Of a stretch of DNA of 21,086 bases, positions 1 to 10,991 are shown one piece after another. The stretch covers positions 1-21,086 of the forward strand of contig JBFWYV010000051.1 of NCBI GenBank assembly GCA_050186055.1, written 5' to 3'. A model generated the notes under the pieces. That model was not told the origin of the DNA and did not search any database. It saw only the letters and a list, made by a program, of their open reading frames with translations. Each line of letters starts with the position of its first letter. Within the stretch, counting starts at the first letter, position 1. The position numbers and the translations under genes were made by a program. The DNA comes from CAMDPA01 sp050186055. Its GTDB lineage: Bacteria; Pseudomonadota; Alphaproteobacteria; Rhizobiales; Hyphomicrobiaceae.

Positions 1-73
1 TCCTGAGCTGCCGAAAACCGCGACCGGCAAGATCCAGCGCTTCAAGCTCCGCGAGGAAAGCGCGGCGGGCTGA
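1..73 (+). CDS. 3' end of an acyl/aryl-CoA ligase (partial)
   Basis: Only the last 23 codons are inside the window (reading frame from base 2, TGA at 71-73). They encode PELPKTATGKIQRFKLREES followed by AAG. PKTxTGKIQRFxLR is the C-terminal motif of ANL-superfamily adenylating enzymes, in which the lysine of TGK is the acyl-adenylate-forming lysine. The wording is most like the benzoate-CoA ligase group and closely matches the end of the ligase at 7318-8958. It is codirectional with the transporter operon that starts 257 bases downstream. The substrate cannot be told from this fragment; an aromatic acid is the guess from context. Confidence 0.85.
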   Translation, partial: PELPKTATGKIQRFKLREESAAG

Positions 74-219
74 CGCGACCGCCTTCCGGCATCTGTTCGT
101 TCGTCTGGGCCGTCGATCGCCTGCCATGCCGCCATTGGACAAATGGAGAATGAGGGGCGGCACCAGAACCTGTTATTGATACGTAGGTTCAAAAACGACG
201 ATCGTGCTGTCCAAAGCAG

Positions 220-248
220 TTGTCCGCGGCGCAAGAGCACGACAATAT
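220..248 (+). promoter_or_regulatory. Weak candidate promoter for the transporter operon
   Basis: TTGTCC at 220-225 and CAATAT at 243-248 are separated by 17 bases, a spacing compatible with a sigma70-type promoter, and lie about 80 bases upstream of the ATG at 331. The -10 match is poor. The candidate rests partly on its overlap with the direct repeats that begin at 245. Confidence 0.25.
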
Positions 249-275
249 TTGGCCAAGTCTATATTTGTCGAAGTC
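245..275 (+). repeat. Tandem 15-bp direct repeat, likely regulator-binding site
   Basis: ATATTTGGCCAAGTC (245-259) and ATATTTGTCGAAGTC (261-275) match at 13 of 15 positions and are spaced 16 bases start to start. They lie 56-86 bases upstream of the binding-protein ATG. Closely spaced direct repeats in a leader of this kind usually bind a transcription factor. Each copy contains a weak dyad (A.TT....AA.T), which would suit a MarR-type dimer. Which protein binds is unknown. Confidence 0.5.
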
Positions 276-330
276 AACGACGGACCGGGCGCGGAGCGAC
301 AACCGCACCCATTCAGGGAGTGAAACGAAA

Positions 331-1599
331 ATGGCCAGCAAACCGAACCCGGGTTCGCGGAATCCGGCGTTGCCGCTTCAATCGATCTCGCGCCGTTCCG
401 TTGCTGCCGGCCTGGGAGCCGCCGGATTCGTTGCCGGCGCCGCGCCGTTCAGCATCGGGCGGGCGCAAGGCGCCAGGCTGAAGGTCGGCGTGCTGCTGCC
501 GCGCTCGGGCTATCAGGCCGGAATCGGCCAGGACTGCCAGCGTGCCGTCCCGATCGCGAACATGATCTTCAAGGACCTTGGTCTGCCCGAGCTCGAGATC
601 ATGAGCGGCGACACCGAGACCAAGGTCGACGTTGCGCGCGCCCGCGCCGAGCGGCTGATTGCGGAAGGGGCTCAGCTCCTCGTCGGCGCGTTCGATTCCG
701 GACAGAGCACCGCGATCGCTCAGGTCGCCGAGCAGAAGGGTATTCCATTCGTCATCAACATCGCTGCTGCGCCTCCGATCACCGAGCAGGGCTATAAGTT
801 CGTATTCCGCAATTTCCCCACCGCCCCGATGATCCTCGGCGATGCCTTCGCCAATCAGAAGGAGATCTTCGCCGCCACCGGCAGCGCGCCGAAGACCGTG
901 GTCTTCATGCACGTCAACGACACGTTCGGCACGGCAATGAGGGGCGGCATCTCCAAGGTCGCGCCGAAGTTCAACCTGCCTTACAAAATCGTCGATATGA
1001 TTTCCTACGATCCGGCGGCTCGCGACCTCTCGGTGGAGGTCGCCAAGGCGAAAGCCACCGGCGCGGAGGCACTGATGGTCGTCAGCCGCCTGAACGATGC
1101 GATCCTGATGACCCGCGAACTCGTCAAGCAGCGCTGGTCGCCGCAGGCGGTCCTGAGCATGGGGCCGGGCTGGTACGAGGACCAGTATTTCAAGACGCTC
1201 GGCAAGCTGTCGGACGGCCCGCTGAGCTTCGTGCCGTGGTACGACCCGAACAAGAAGCTGTCCAAGCAACTCGAGGCGGCGCTGGCCAAGGCGCATCCGG
1301 GCCTGAACCTCAACACCAACCACATCTTCACCTTCGAGGCGTTGCTGGTTGCAGCCGATGCTTTCAAACGCGCCGGATCGAGCGACCCGAAGGCCCTCGC
1401 GGATGCCATCCGCAAGACCAACATCACCGACAACGTCAGCGTCGGACCCGGCATCCAGTTCAACGCCAAGGGCCAGAACGACAAGGTCAAGAACGCCGCC
1501 ATTCAGAACCGCGGCGGCAAGCTCGTGACGGTCGCGCCCAAGGTGGCCTCGAACGCGAAAGTGGAATGGCCTTTGAAGCCCTACAACCAGCGCGGCTGA
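331..1599 (+). CDS. Branched-chain-amino-acid-type ABC transporter substrate-binding protein
   Basis: This is the periplasmic receptor of the ABC importer encoded by the next four genes. The 422-residue length is typical of the LivK-like Peripla_BP_6 family (type I periplasmic fold). ATG 331 is preferred over upstream in-frame codons because it places an N-terminal export signal at the start and follows AGGGAG at 315-320. Residues 20-25 read SRRSVA ahead of a hydrophobic stretch (26-40), which looks like a twin-arginine signal, with cleavage probably near residue 47. The mature part opens with LKVGVLLPRSG, the usual first strand of the family. LivK-like receptors next to CoA ligases often bind aromatic acids rather than amino acids. 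Here the fused ligase downstream suggests a phenylpropenoid or benzoate ligand, which is inference. Confidence 0.92.
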   Translation: MASKPNPGSRNPALPLQSISRRSVAAGLGAAGFVAGAAPFSIGRAQGARLKVGVLLPRSGYQAGIGQDCQRAVPIANMIFKDLGLPELEIMSGDTETKVDVARARAERLIAEGAQLLVGAFDSGQSTAIAQVAEQKGIPFVINIAAAPPITEQGYKFVFRNFPTAPMILGDAFANQKEIFAATGSAPKTVVFMHVNDTFGTAMRGGISKVAPKFNLPYKIVDMISYDPAARDLSVEVAKAKATGAEALMVVSRLNDAILMTRELVKQRWSPQAVLSMGPGWYEDQYFKTLGKLSDGPLSFVPWYDPNKKLSKQLEAALAKAHPGLNLNTNHIFTFEALLVAADAFKRAGSSDPKALADAIRKTNITDNVSVGPGIQFNAKGQNDKVKNAAIQNRGGKLVTVAPKVASNAKVEWPLKPYNQRG

Positions 1600-1646
1600 T
1601 CGATGGTGGAGCGCGCATCGCAGGCACAGCGGGGAGGGAGAACAAG

Positions 1647-2519
1647 TTGCCGGCGGAGATCTATCTCAACGTAGCCGTGAGCGGGCTCCTGACAGGGCTC
1701 GTCTACGGCCTGATGGCGCTTGGCCTCTCTGTCATTTACGGCGTGATCCGCATCGTCAATTTCGCGCACGGCGAGATGATGACGGTCGGCATGTACCTCG
1801 CGGTCTTTCTGTTCTCGGCCTACCGTCTCGATCCGCTGATCATGATGGTGCCGATCGCGGCCGTCATGTTCGCCCTGGGCTACGCCATGCAGCGCGGCAT
1901 CATCAATCGTTTCGTCGACCGTCCCGAGCACACGCAGTTCATGCTGATGCTGGCGATCGCGATCATTGTGGTCAATGCGCTGCTGATCATTTTCGGTCCC
2001 GACGCGCGGAGCGTGCAGACGGCATATGCGCTGGAGAGCTTCGCCGTCGGTCCTCTGATCATCGATGCCAACAAGCTCTATGCCGGCGCCGTCGCCGTAG
2101 CTGCGGCGGCAGCGCTGCTCCTGTTCTTCCGCTACACGCTGACGGGAAAAGCGATCCGCGCCTGCGCCGACAACTATGCCGGCGCCCTCGTGGTCGGGCT
2201 CGACGTCAAGCGGCTCTATGCGCTCACCTTCGCGCTTGGCGCTGCCTGTGTCGGCGCGGCGGGGTGCATGATGGTGCTGCTGGTCGACGTGACGCCCCCG
2301 CTGGGACCGGCCTACACGCTGCTCGCCTTCGTCATCGTCATCGTAGGCGGGCTGGGCTCGATGGCGGGTGCGCTGTTGGGCGGCGTCCTGATCGGCATCA
2401 CCGAGGCGCTGGGAGGACTGCTGTTCGCACCGTCGGCCAAGAGCATGTTCGCCTTCGCGATGCTGGTGCTCGTGCTCCTGTTCCGGCCTGCCGGCCTGCT
2501 GGGAAAGAGCGCCAGATGA
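1647..2519 (+). CDS. livH: ABC transporter permease, LivH family
   Basis: This is one of two inner-membrane permeases of the importer, 290 residues and hydrophobic throughout, as expected for LivH. The N-terminus contains the family stretch GLVYGLMALGLSVIYGVIRI (residues 15-34) followed by NFAHGEMM. IVIVGGLGSMAGALLGGVLI near the C-terminus is the loop that contacts the ATPase. The start chosen is TTG 1647, preceded six bases upstream by a strong GGGGAGGGAG ribosome-binding site (1631-1640). The only upstream in-frame ATG lies inside the binding-protein gene and would add a non-membrane leader. The gene follows the binding protein by 47 bases and overlaps livM by ATGA. The symbol denotes family, not substrate. 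Confidence 0.9.
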   Translation: MPAEIYLNVAVSGLLTGLVYGLMALGLSVIYGVIRIVNFAHGEMMTVGMYLAVFLFSAYRLDPLIMMVPIAAVMFALGYAMQRGIINRFVDRPEHTQFMLMLAIAIIVVNALLIIFGPDARSVQTAYALESFAVGPLIIDANKLYAGAVAVAAAAALLLFFRYTLTGKAIRACADNYAGALVVGLDVKRLYALTFALGAACVGAAGCMMVLLVDVTPPLGPAYTLLAFVIVIVGGLGSMAGALLGGVLIGITEALGGLLFAPSAKSMFAFAMLVLVLLFRPAGLLGKSAR

Positions 2520-3532
2520 TCGGCCGGCTGACCGAGGGTGCATCGGGGAAGACGCTGGTTCTCGCAACGGCGCTGCTGGGCGTGCTCGTCGTTCTGCCGT
2601 GGCTGGCGGGCGACTACATCGTCACGGTGATGATCACGATCCTCTACTTCGCCTACGTCGGTCAGGCCTGGAACATCATGATGGGCTTTGCCGGTCAACT
2701 CTCGCTTGGGCACGCGCTCTATGTCGGGCTTGGCGCATACACGGCGGCTGCGCTGTTCGTGCACTTCGGCGTGTGCCCGTGGATCGGCGCCATCGCAGCC
2801 GTCGCGATATCGGCAGCGGCGGCAGCGTGTATCGGATTTCTCGCCTTCCGCTTCGGGGTCGGCGGCGTCTATTTCGCGATCCTCACCATCGCGTTTGCCG
2901 AGTTCGCTCGCATCGGCTTCGATCATTGGCGCTGGATCGGCGGTTCCGCGGGCTTCTTCCTGCCGGTCGCCAGCTACGACGGCAATGACCTGTGGAATCT
3001 GCGCGGCAGCCCGACGATGTTCTACTACGTCCTGCTGGCGCTGACGGTGTTTGCGTTCCTGCTCTGCCGGATGCTCATGGCCGGCCGCACCGGTTACTAC
3101 TGGCTCGCCATCCGCGAGAGTGCGGATGCGGCTGAAGCGCTCGGCATCAATTTGTTCCGGTACCGGATGTATGCCGTGATGATCTCCGGCGGGCTCTCGT
3201 CGCTCGGCGGCGTCGTTATCGCCTTTTACTACAACAATCTGTTCCCCGAGCAGATCTTCCATATCTCCCAGTCCATCGAGCTGATCCTCGGTCCCATCAT
3301 CGGCGGCATAGGCACGCTGTTCGGTCCTCTCGTCGGTGCATTCCTGCTAACGGCGCTGGCCGAGGTGCTGCGCGAGGCGATGCATGCGCTGGGCGTCGAA
3401 CTGCCGGGTGTCAAGCAGGTGTTCTATGGCATCTGCCTGCTCGTCGTGGTGATCTTCCTGCCGCACGGCATCTGGCCGCCAATCCGCAAGGCGCTGGGGC
3501 TGGGATCGCGCCGGGCCGGAGGCGGAGGCTGA
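2516..3532 (+). CDS. livM: ABC transporter permease, LivM family
   Basis: This is the second inner-membrane permease, 338 residues, the usual LivM length. The family segment QAWNIMMGFAGQLSLGHALY lies at about residues 50-69. Near residues 260-275 ILGPIIGGIGTLFGPLVGAF corresponds to the EAA-type coupling loop. ATG 2516 overlaps the livH stop by four bases (ATGA), implying translational coupling; an open frame continues upstream but lies inside livH. The C-terminus is a glycine/arginine tail. The gene ends one base before the livG ATG, so the five transporter genes are very likely one transcript. Confidence 0.92.
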   Translation: MIGRLTEGASGKTLVLATALLGVLVVLPWLAGDYIVTVMITILYFAYVGQAWNIMMGFAGQLSLGHALYVGLGAYTAAALFVHFGVCPWIGAIAAVAISAAAAACIGFLAFRFGVGGVYFAILTIAFAEFARIGFDHWRWIGGSAGFFLPVASYDGNDLWNLRGSPTMFYYVLLALTVFAFLLCRMLMAGRTGYYWLAIRESADAAEALGINLFRYRMYAVMISGGLSSLGGVVIAFYYNNLFPEQIFHISQSIELILGPIIGGIGTLFGPLVGAFLLTALAEVLREAMHALGVELPGVKQVFYGICLLVVVIFLPHGIWPPIRKALGLGSRRAGGGG

Positions 3533-3533
3533 T

Positions 3534-4255
3534 ATGACAGCGCTCCTCGCCGCCGACGGCGTTTCCAAGAGCTTCAACGGCCTGAGGGCGGTCGATAACG
3601 TCAGCTTCGAGGTCGCGCAGGGTGCAGTCGTCGCCTTGATCGGTCCCAACGGCGCCGGCAAGACCACCTGCTTCAATCTCATCGCCGGCGTGTATCGCCC
3701 CGACAGCGGCAGTTTGTCGTTCGCGGGCCGGCGCATGGACGGCTGGCGTCCCGATCGGGTCTGCCAGGCGGGGATCGGCCGTACCTTCCAGATCGTCAAG
3801 CCGTTCGCCGGCCTGACCGTGATGGAGAACGTGATCGTTGGCGCGTTCAACCGGTCGCGAAATACGGCCGGGGCGCGCCACATCGCGGCGCAGGTGCTCC
3901 GCGAACTGGAGCTCGACGACAAGGCCGGAATGCCGGCGTCGTCTCTGACCTTGCCTGACCGCAAGCGGCTGGAGGTCGCCCGCGCACTTGCGACCGGTCC
4001 GAAGCTGCTGCTGCTCGACGAGGTGATGGCGGGGCTCAGGCCGACCGAGGTGGACGCCATGGTCGGACTGTTCCGCCGGCTGAATAGATCGACGGGACTC
4101 ACCATCGTGTTGATCGAGCATGTCATGCGCGCCGTCATGGCGTTGTCGCAATATGTGGTCGTGCTGCACCACGGCGAGGTGATTGCGCGCGGCACGCCGG
4201 ACGAAGTGGCGCGCGATCCGGCGGTGCTCGACTGTTATCTTGGCGCGGAGGCCGT

Positions 4256-4259
<4 letters not shown>
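3534..4259 (+). CDS. livG: ABC transporter ATP-binding protein, LivG family
   Basis: This is the first of the two ATPases powering the importer, 241 residues. Walker A is GPNGAGKTT (37-45) and Walker B is LLLLDE (158-163). The ABC signature is not LSGGQ but LTLPDRKRLE (138-147), and the D-loop region reads VMAGLRP. I recall this variant from a recognisable LivG subgroup, so it is probably not a defect. A GGAGG at 3524-3528 precedes the ATG by five bases. The final TGA overlaps the GTG of the next gene (GTGA, 4256-4259). Together with the LivF half of the next protein it would form an asymmetric ATPase pair. Confidence 0.92.
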
Positions 4260-6862
<2,603 letters not shown>

Positions 6863-6874
6863 CGAAGCGTCGGT

Positions 6875-7270
6875 TCAGTCGGGGATGACGGCGGTGGCTT
6901 CGATCTCGACCTTGGCCCGGTCCTCCACCAGCTCGGCCACCTGCACCATCGTCATCGCCGGGAAATGCCGGCCCATGATCCTGCGATAGGCCGCACCGAC
7001 CTCGTCGAGACGATCGAGATACTCCCGCTTGTCCGTCACGTACCAGGTCAGCCGCACGATATGCTCCGGCGCGGCGTCGGCCTCGGCCAGAACGGCGGCG
7101 ATATTCGCCAGCACCTGTTCTACTTGCCCGACGAGATCGTCCGTCTCGAACGTCTGCTGGGCCGACCAGCCGACCTGGCCGGCAACATAGATCTGCCTGC
7201 CGCGGGCCATGATGCCGTTCGAATAGCCGCTGGCCCGTTTCCAGGAGGCAGGATGAAGGGTTTGATGCAT
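6875..7270 (-). CDS. RidA/YjgF-family protein lacking the catalytic arginine
   Basis: A 131-residue protein, the usual length for RidA (YjgF/YER057c/UK114) proteins, with family elements GRQIYVAGQVGW (25-36), a VEQVLANIAAVLAEA helix (50-64) and VEIEATAV near the end. Classical RidA hydrolyses reactive enamines/imines using an arginine in the segment PARSCV. Here the aligned segment is PAMTMV, with M106 in place of that arginine, so this belongs with Rid subgroups that lack the deaminase arginine. ATG 7270 is chosen because the family N-terminus begins there; the longer open frame runs into the ligase gene. It is the last gene of the operon, 47 bases after the ligase. If the substrate is 2-aminobenzoate, a protein handling enamine intermediates would fit, but its chemistry is uncertain. 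Confidence 0.88.
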   Translation of the reverse strand: MHQTLHPASWKRASGYSNGIMARGRQIYVAGQVGWSAQQTFETDDLVGQVEQVLANIAAVLAEADAAPEHIVRLTWYVTDKREYLDRLDEVGAAYRRIMGRHFPAMTMVQVAELVEDRAKVEIEATAVIPD

Positions 7271-7317
7271 GTGCCGACTCTTATCTTGTTGCACAGTGAG
7301 ATGCGGATCGCTTCCGG

Positions 7318-8958
7318 CTATGGTGTCCTGATCGTGGTTGTCTGCTGGCGAAGCAGGAACCGCTGTATCTTGCCGGTCTGGGTTTTGGGGAGCGCCGCGG
7401 TGAACTTGATCGACCTCGGATATTTGTAAGGCGCGATCGCCGCCTTGACGTGGTCCTGCAGCCGCTTGACCGTGTCCTGATCCACGACGACGCCGTCGAC
7501 CAGAACCACGTGGGCCTCGACGATCTGCCCGCGCTCCGTATCCGGAACGCCGATCACCGCGCATTCCCTGACCTCGACATGCGCGAGCAGCGCCGCCTCG
7601 ACCTCCGGCCCGGCGATGTTGTAGCCCGAAGATATGATCATATCGTCCGAGCGGGCGGCAAAGTGGAAATAGCCGTCCTCGTCCTGCACGAACGAGTCTC
7701 CCGTCAGGTTCCATCCGTCACGGACATAGCCGCGCTGCCTTTCGTCGGCGAGGTAGCGGCAGCCGGTCGGCCCGCGGACCGCCAGCTTGCCGACTGTTCC
7801 GCGCGGGACTTCCTGCATGTCGTCATCGACGATCTTCGCCTCGTAGCCCGTCACCGGCTTTCCGGTCGAAGCCGGGTGCGAATCCCCGAACCGGTTGGTG
7901 ATGAAGATGTGCAGAAGCTCCGTCGACCCGATGCCGTCCAGCATCGGCTTGCCGGTCTTCGCCATCCAGTCCTCGTAAACCGGCCCCGGCAGGGTTTCGC
8001 CGGCCGAGACGGCGGCGCGCAGAGACGACAGGTCGGCGCCTTTGTCCATCGCCGCAAGCATGGCGCGGTAAGCCGTCGGTGCGGTGAAGCACACCGTCGC
8101 CTTGTATGTCTCGATGATCTCGATCATGTTCGGCGGCGACGCATTCTCGAGCAGCGTGGCGGCCGCCCCGAAGCGCAACGGAAAGATGGCCAGGCCGCCG
8201 AGCCCGAACGTGAAGGCGAGGGGCGGCGAGCCGATGAAGATGTCCTCGGGCGTGACCTTCAGCACCTCGCGCGCGTAGCCGTCGGCGATGATCAGCAGGT
8301 CGCGGTGGAAATGCATCGTCGCCTTTGGCTCACCCGTGGTGCCGGATGTGAAGCCGAGCAGTGCGACGTCGTCGCGGCCCGTGCGTGCAGCCTCGAAGCG
8401 GACGGGCTTGGTAAGCGCCACGCGGTCGAGTTCGGCATCGTGGTTTGCGGTCCCGTCGAAGCCGATCACACGCTGGAGCACGTCGCTCGATTTGGCGCAG
8501 GCCACCATCTCGTCCATCAGCCGCGTGTCGCACAGCGCCAGCGAGATCTGCGCCTTGTCGACGATCTTCGCCAGCTCGCCGGCGCGGAGAAGCGGCATCG
8601 TGTTGACGACGACCGCGCCGGCCTTCGTGGCAGCAAGCCAGCAGGCCACCATCGCCGGATTGTTGGCCGAGCGGATCAGCACGCGGTGACCCGGCTTGAC
8701 GCCGAAGTCTTCCGCCAGCGCATACGCGATGCGGTTGGTCCAGTCGGCCAGCTCCTTGTAGGTGCGCCGCCGGCCGTTTCCGATCAGCGCGATGTTGTCG
8801 CCGAAGCCACGTTCGACCATCCGGTCCGTGAGCTCGACGGCGGCATTGAGGTATTCCGGATACTGGAATTCCGGGCGATCGAGTAGGAAATCCGGCCACG
8901 CCCCATCAGGCGGAAGGTTGTCACGGCAGAAGGCATCGACGTGGCTGCTCGGCCCCAA
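7318..8958 (-). CDS. 2-aminobenzoate/benzoate-CoA ligase-like enzyme
   Basis: This adenylating enzyme forms an aryl-CoA thioester from an aromatic acid, ATP and CoA, the entry step of the operon's pathway. Motifs are TSGTTGEPK (204-212), GIGSTELLHIF, and the C-terminal PKTQTGKIQRFLLR with catalytic K530. The N-terminus SSHVDAFCRDNLPPDGAWPD and the overall wording recall 2-aminobenzoate-CoA ligase of Azoarcus evansii. I chose TTG 8958, giving 546 residues, the family length: GGGAGG lies six bases upstream and the family N-terminus starts right there. The alternative ATG 9072 would add 38 low-complexity residues and overlap the preceding gene by 44 bases. The exact acid (anthranilate, salicylate or benzoate) cannot be read from sequence alone. 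Confidence 0.88.
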   Translation of the reverse strand: MGPSSHVDAFCRDNLPPDGAWPDFLLDRPEFQYPEYLNAAVELTDRMVERGFGDNIALIGNGRRRTYKELADWTNRIAYALAEDFGVKPGHRVLIRSANNPAMVACWLAATKAGAVVVNTMPLLRAGELAKIVDKAQISLALCDTRLMDEMVACAKSSDVLQRVIGFDGTANHDAELDRVALTKPVRFEAARTGRDDVALLGFTSGTTGEPKATMHFHRDLLIIADGYAREVLKVTPEDIFIGSPPLAFTFGLGGLAIFPLRFGAAATLLENASPPNMIEIIETYKATVCFTAPTAYRAMLAAMDKGADLSSLRAAVSAGETLPGPVYEDWMAKTGKPMLDGIGSTELLHIFITNRFGDSHPASTGKPVTGYEAKIVDDDMQEVPRGTVGKLAVRGPTGCRYLADERQRGYVRDGWNLTGDSFVQDEDGYFHFAARSDDMIISSGYNIAGPEVEAALLAHVEVRECAVIGVPDTERGQIVEAHVVLVDGVVVDQDTVKRLQDHVKAAIAPYKYPRSIKFTAALPKTQTGKIQRFLLRQQTTTIRTP

Positions 8959-9028
8959 AGACGCCCTCCCGCGCAAAGCGCTTCCTCGCTCCGGCAAACC
9001 GGCAGCGGCGGCCGGGCCGGTGCGCGGC

Positions 9029-10177
9029 CTAGCGTCCGATTGCGTCCCGCGCGATAACCACTTTTTGAACATCGGAGGCTCCTTCGTAGATCCTCAGTGC
9101 CCTGATTTCACGATACAAGGTCTCGACTGCATGCCCTGATCTCACGCCGTCGCCGCCGTGAAGCTGCACGGCTTGATCAATCACGCGCTGCGCCGCTTCG
9201 GTGGCATGAAGCTTGGCCATCGCCGCTTCGCGCGTCACACGATCGGCGCCCATGTCCTTGGTCCAGGCGGCGCGATAAACCAGCAGCGCGCTGGCATCGA
9301 CATCTAGCGCCATGTCGGCGATATGCCCCTGCACCATCTGCAACTCGGACAGCGGCGCGCCGAACAGCTCCCGCTCGCGAACGCGGGTCAGGCTCGCATC
9401 CAGCGCGCGTCGCGCGAAGCCGAGTGCGGCCGCGCCGACGGTCGAACGGAAGACGTCGAGCACCGACATCGCAATCCGGAAGCCTTGCCCGGGCTGTCCG
9501 ATCATCGACTCCGCAGGCAGGCGGACATCGTTGAAGCGGAGCCGGGCCAGCGGGTGCGGGGCAATCACGTTGAGGCGTTCGGCAATCTCAAGTCCATCGG
9601 CATCGCCAGGAACGAGGAACGTGCTGAGACCGCGCGCACCGGGAGCCTCGCCGGTCCGTGCAAACACCGTATAGAGATCGGCAATGCCGCCGTTGGAGAT
9701 CCACGTCTTTTCGCCGTTGAGGACATAGGCCGTGCCGTCGCGGACAGCGCTCGTCTCGACATTGGCGACGTCCGATCCCGACCGCGGCTCGGTCAGCGCG
9801 AACGCCGCAATCGCACGGCCGGCGCGCGTCTGCCTGAGATGACGGCGCTGGTCAGGCGACCCGAACAGCGAGATCGCACCCGTCCCCAGCCCCTGCATGG
9901 CGAAGGCGAAATCGGCCAGCCCGTCGCGGCGGGCCAAGGTCTCGCGGATCAAACACAGCGTGCGTACGTCAAGCGTTCCTCCGCCATCCGCGTCGACAGC
10001 GGTATGTTCGAGCCAGCCGGCTTTTCCGAGGCGCTGGACCAGATCCCGACAAGCGCCGTCGACGTCGGAATGATCGATGACGCCGAGATCCGATTGCGCC
10101 CATGACCCGATCTCTTGCGCCAACGCGCGATGCCGGTCCTCGAAGAACGGCCATCGGAGGAAGCTCGTGTCCGCCAT
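9029..10177 (-). CDS. Acyl-CoA dehydrogenase
   Basis: A 382-residue FAD-dependent acyl-CoA dehydrogenase, normal length. The FAD/substrate segment ALTEPRSGSDVANVET and the following TYVLNGEKTWISN-type strand are present, as is the C-terminal QLHGGDGV flavin contact. R-I-Y-E-G-A-S near the end supplies the likely catalytic base E365, as in medium- and short-chain members. It would desaturate an alicyclic or straight-chain acyl-CoA formed after ring reduction. ATG 10177 begins MADTSFLRW one base after the crotonase stop; the open frame further upstream lies inside that gene. It sits between crotonase and ligase in the same tightly packed operon, so co-expression is nearly certain. Confidence 0.92.
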   Translation of the reverse strand: MADTSFLRWPFFEDRHRALAQEIGSWAQSDLGVIDHSDVDGACRDLVQRLGKAGWLEHTAVDADGGGTLDVRTLCLIRETLARRDGLADFAFAMQGLGTGAISLFGSPDQRRHLRQTRAGRAIAAFALTEPRSGSDVANVETSAVRDGTAYVLNGEKTWISNGGIADLYTVFARTGEAPGARGLSTFLVPGDADGLEIAERLNVIAPHPLARLRFNDVRLPAESMIGQPGQGFRIAMSVLDVFRSTVGAAALGFARRALDASLTRVRERELFGAPLSELQMVQGHIADMALDVDASALLVYRAAWTKDMGADRVTREAAMAKLHATEAAQRVIDQAVQLHGGDGVRSGHAVETLYREIRALRIYEGASDVQKVVIARDAIGR

Positions 10178-10178
10178 T

Positions 10179-10991
10179 TCAGTCGCCCTCGAATTTCGGG
10201 CGGGACTTGGAGACGAAGGCGTCATAGGCGCGCTCGAAGTCGCTCGTCTGCATGCAGATCGATTGCGCCTGCGCCTCCGCCTCGATCGCCTGCTCGATGC
10301 TCATGCTCCACTCCTGCATCAGCATCGTTTTTGTCATCATGTGCGCAAACGTGGGCCCGGACGCCAGCGATTGTGCGAGCGCTATCGCCTCCTGCTCGAC
10401 GGCTTCCGCCGGCACGATCCGATTGAAGAAGCCCCAGCGCTCGCCTTCCTCCGCGCTCATCGCGCGGCCCGTGTAGAGCAATTCTGCCGCCCGCCCGTGG
10501 CCGATGATGCGCGGCAGCAGGGCACATGCGCCCATATCGCAGCCGGCCAGTCCGACGCGCGTGAACAGAAATGCCGTCTTGGCGACAGGCGTCGCCAGCC
10601 GCAGATCGCTCGCCATCGCAATGATCGCGCCGGCTCCTGCGCATACGCCATCGACGGCTGCGATGACGGGTTTGCCGCATCCGAGCATAGCCTTCACCAG
10701 GTCTCCCGTCATGCGCGTGAAGGCCAGCAGACCCTTCGTATCCATGTCGATCAGCGGCGCAATGATCTCATGCACGTCGCCGCCGGAACAGAAATTGCCG
10801 CCGTTCGATCCGAACACGATGGCTCTGACGTCGTCGGCGTCGCGCACGTTCCGGAATGTCGCTGCAAGCTCTGCATAGCTCGCGAACGTCAGCGGGTTCT
10901 TGCGCTCCGGACGGTCGAGGCTGATGACGGCGACAGCGCCTTCCATCTCCCATTTGAAACTCTCGGGCTTGAACCCGGCCATGCTCGTCAT
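10179..10991 (-). CDS. Enoyl-CoA hydratase/isomerase (crotonase) family protein
   Basis: A 270-residue crotonase. The CoA-binding strand with RPERKNPL (28-35) and the oxyanion-hole segment GNFCSGGD (65-72) are clear, followed by VDGVCAGAGAIIAMASD (113-129). By eye, the two glutamates of classical hydratases are replaced: I123 stands where Glu144 of rat crotonase is, and R145 where Glu164 is. GCDMGACALLPRIIG (150-164) keeps a nearby aspartate (D152). It may therefore be a ring hydrolase, isomerase or other crotonase-fold enzyme rather than a plain hydratase. ATG 10991 overlaps the MarR stop by four bases (ATGA); a second ATG three codons later is possible. Context places it in turnover of the dearomatised CoA ester. 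Confidence 0.9.
   Translation of the reverse strand: MTSMAGFKPESFKWEMEGAVAVISLDRPERKNPLTFASYAELAATFRNVRDADDVRAIVFGSNGGNFCSGGDVHEIIAPLIDMDTKGLLAFTRMTGDLVKAMLGCGKPVIAAVDGVCAGAGAIIAMASDLRLATPVAKTAFLFTRVGLAGCDMGACALLPRIIGHGRAAELLYTGRAMSAEEGERWGFFNRIVPAEAVEQEAIALAQSLASGPTFAHMMTKTMLMQEWSMSIEQAIEAEAQAQSICMQTSDFERAYDAFVSKSRPKFEGD

Noticed and set aside
7450..8886. 478-codon plus-strand frame opposite the CoA ligase
   Set aside because: Composition typical of antisense shadows; the minus strand has complete ANL-family motifs.
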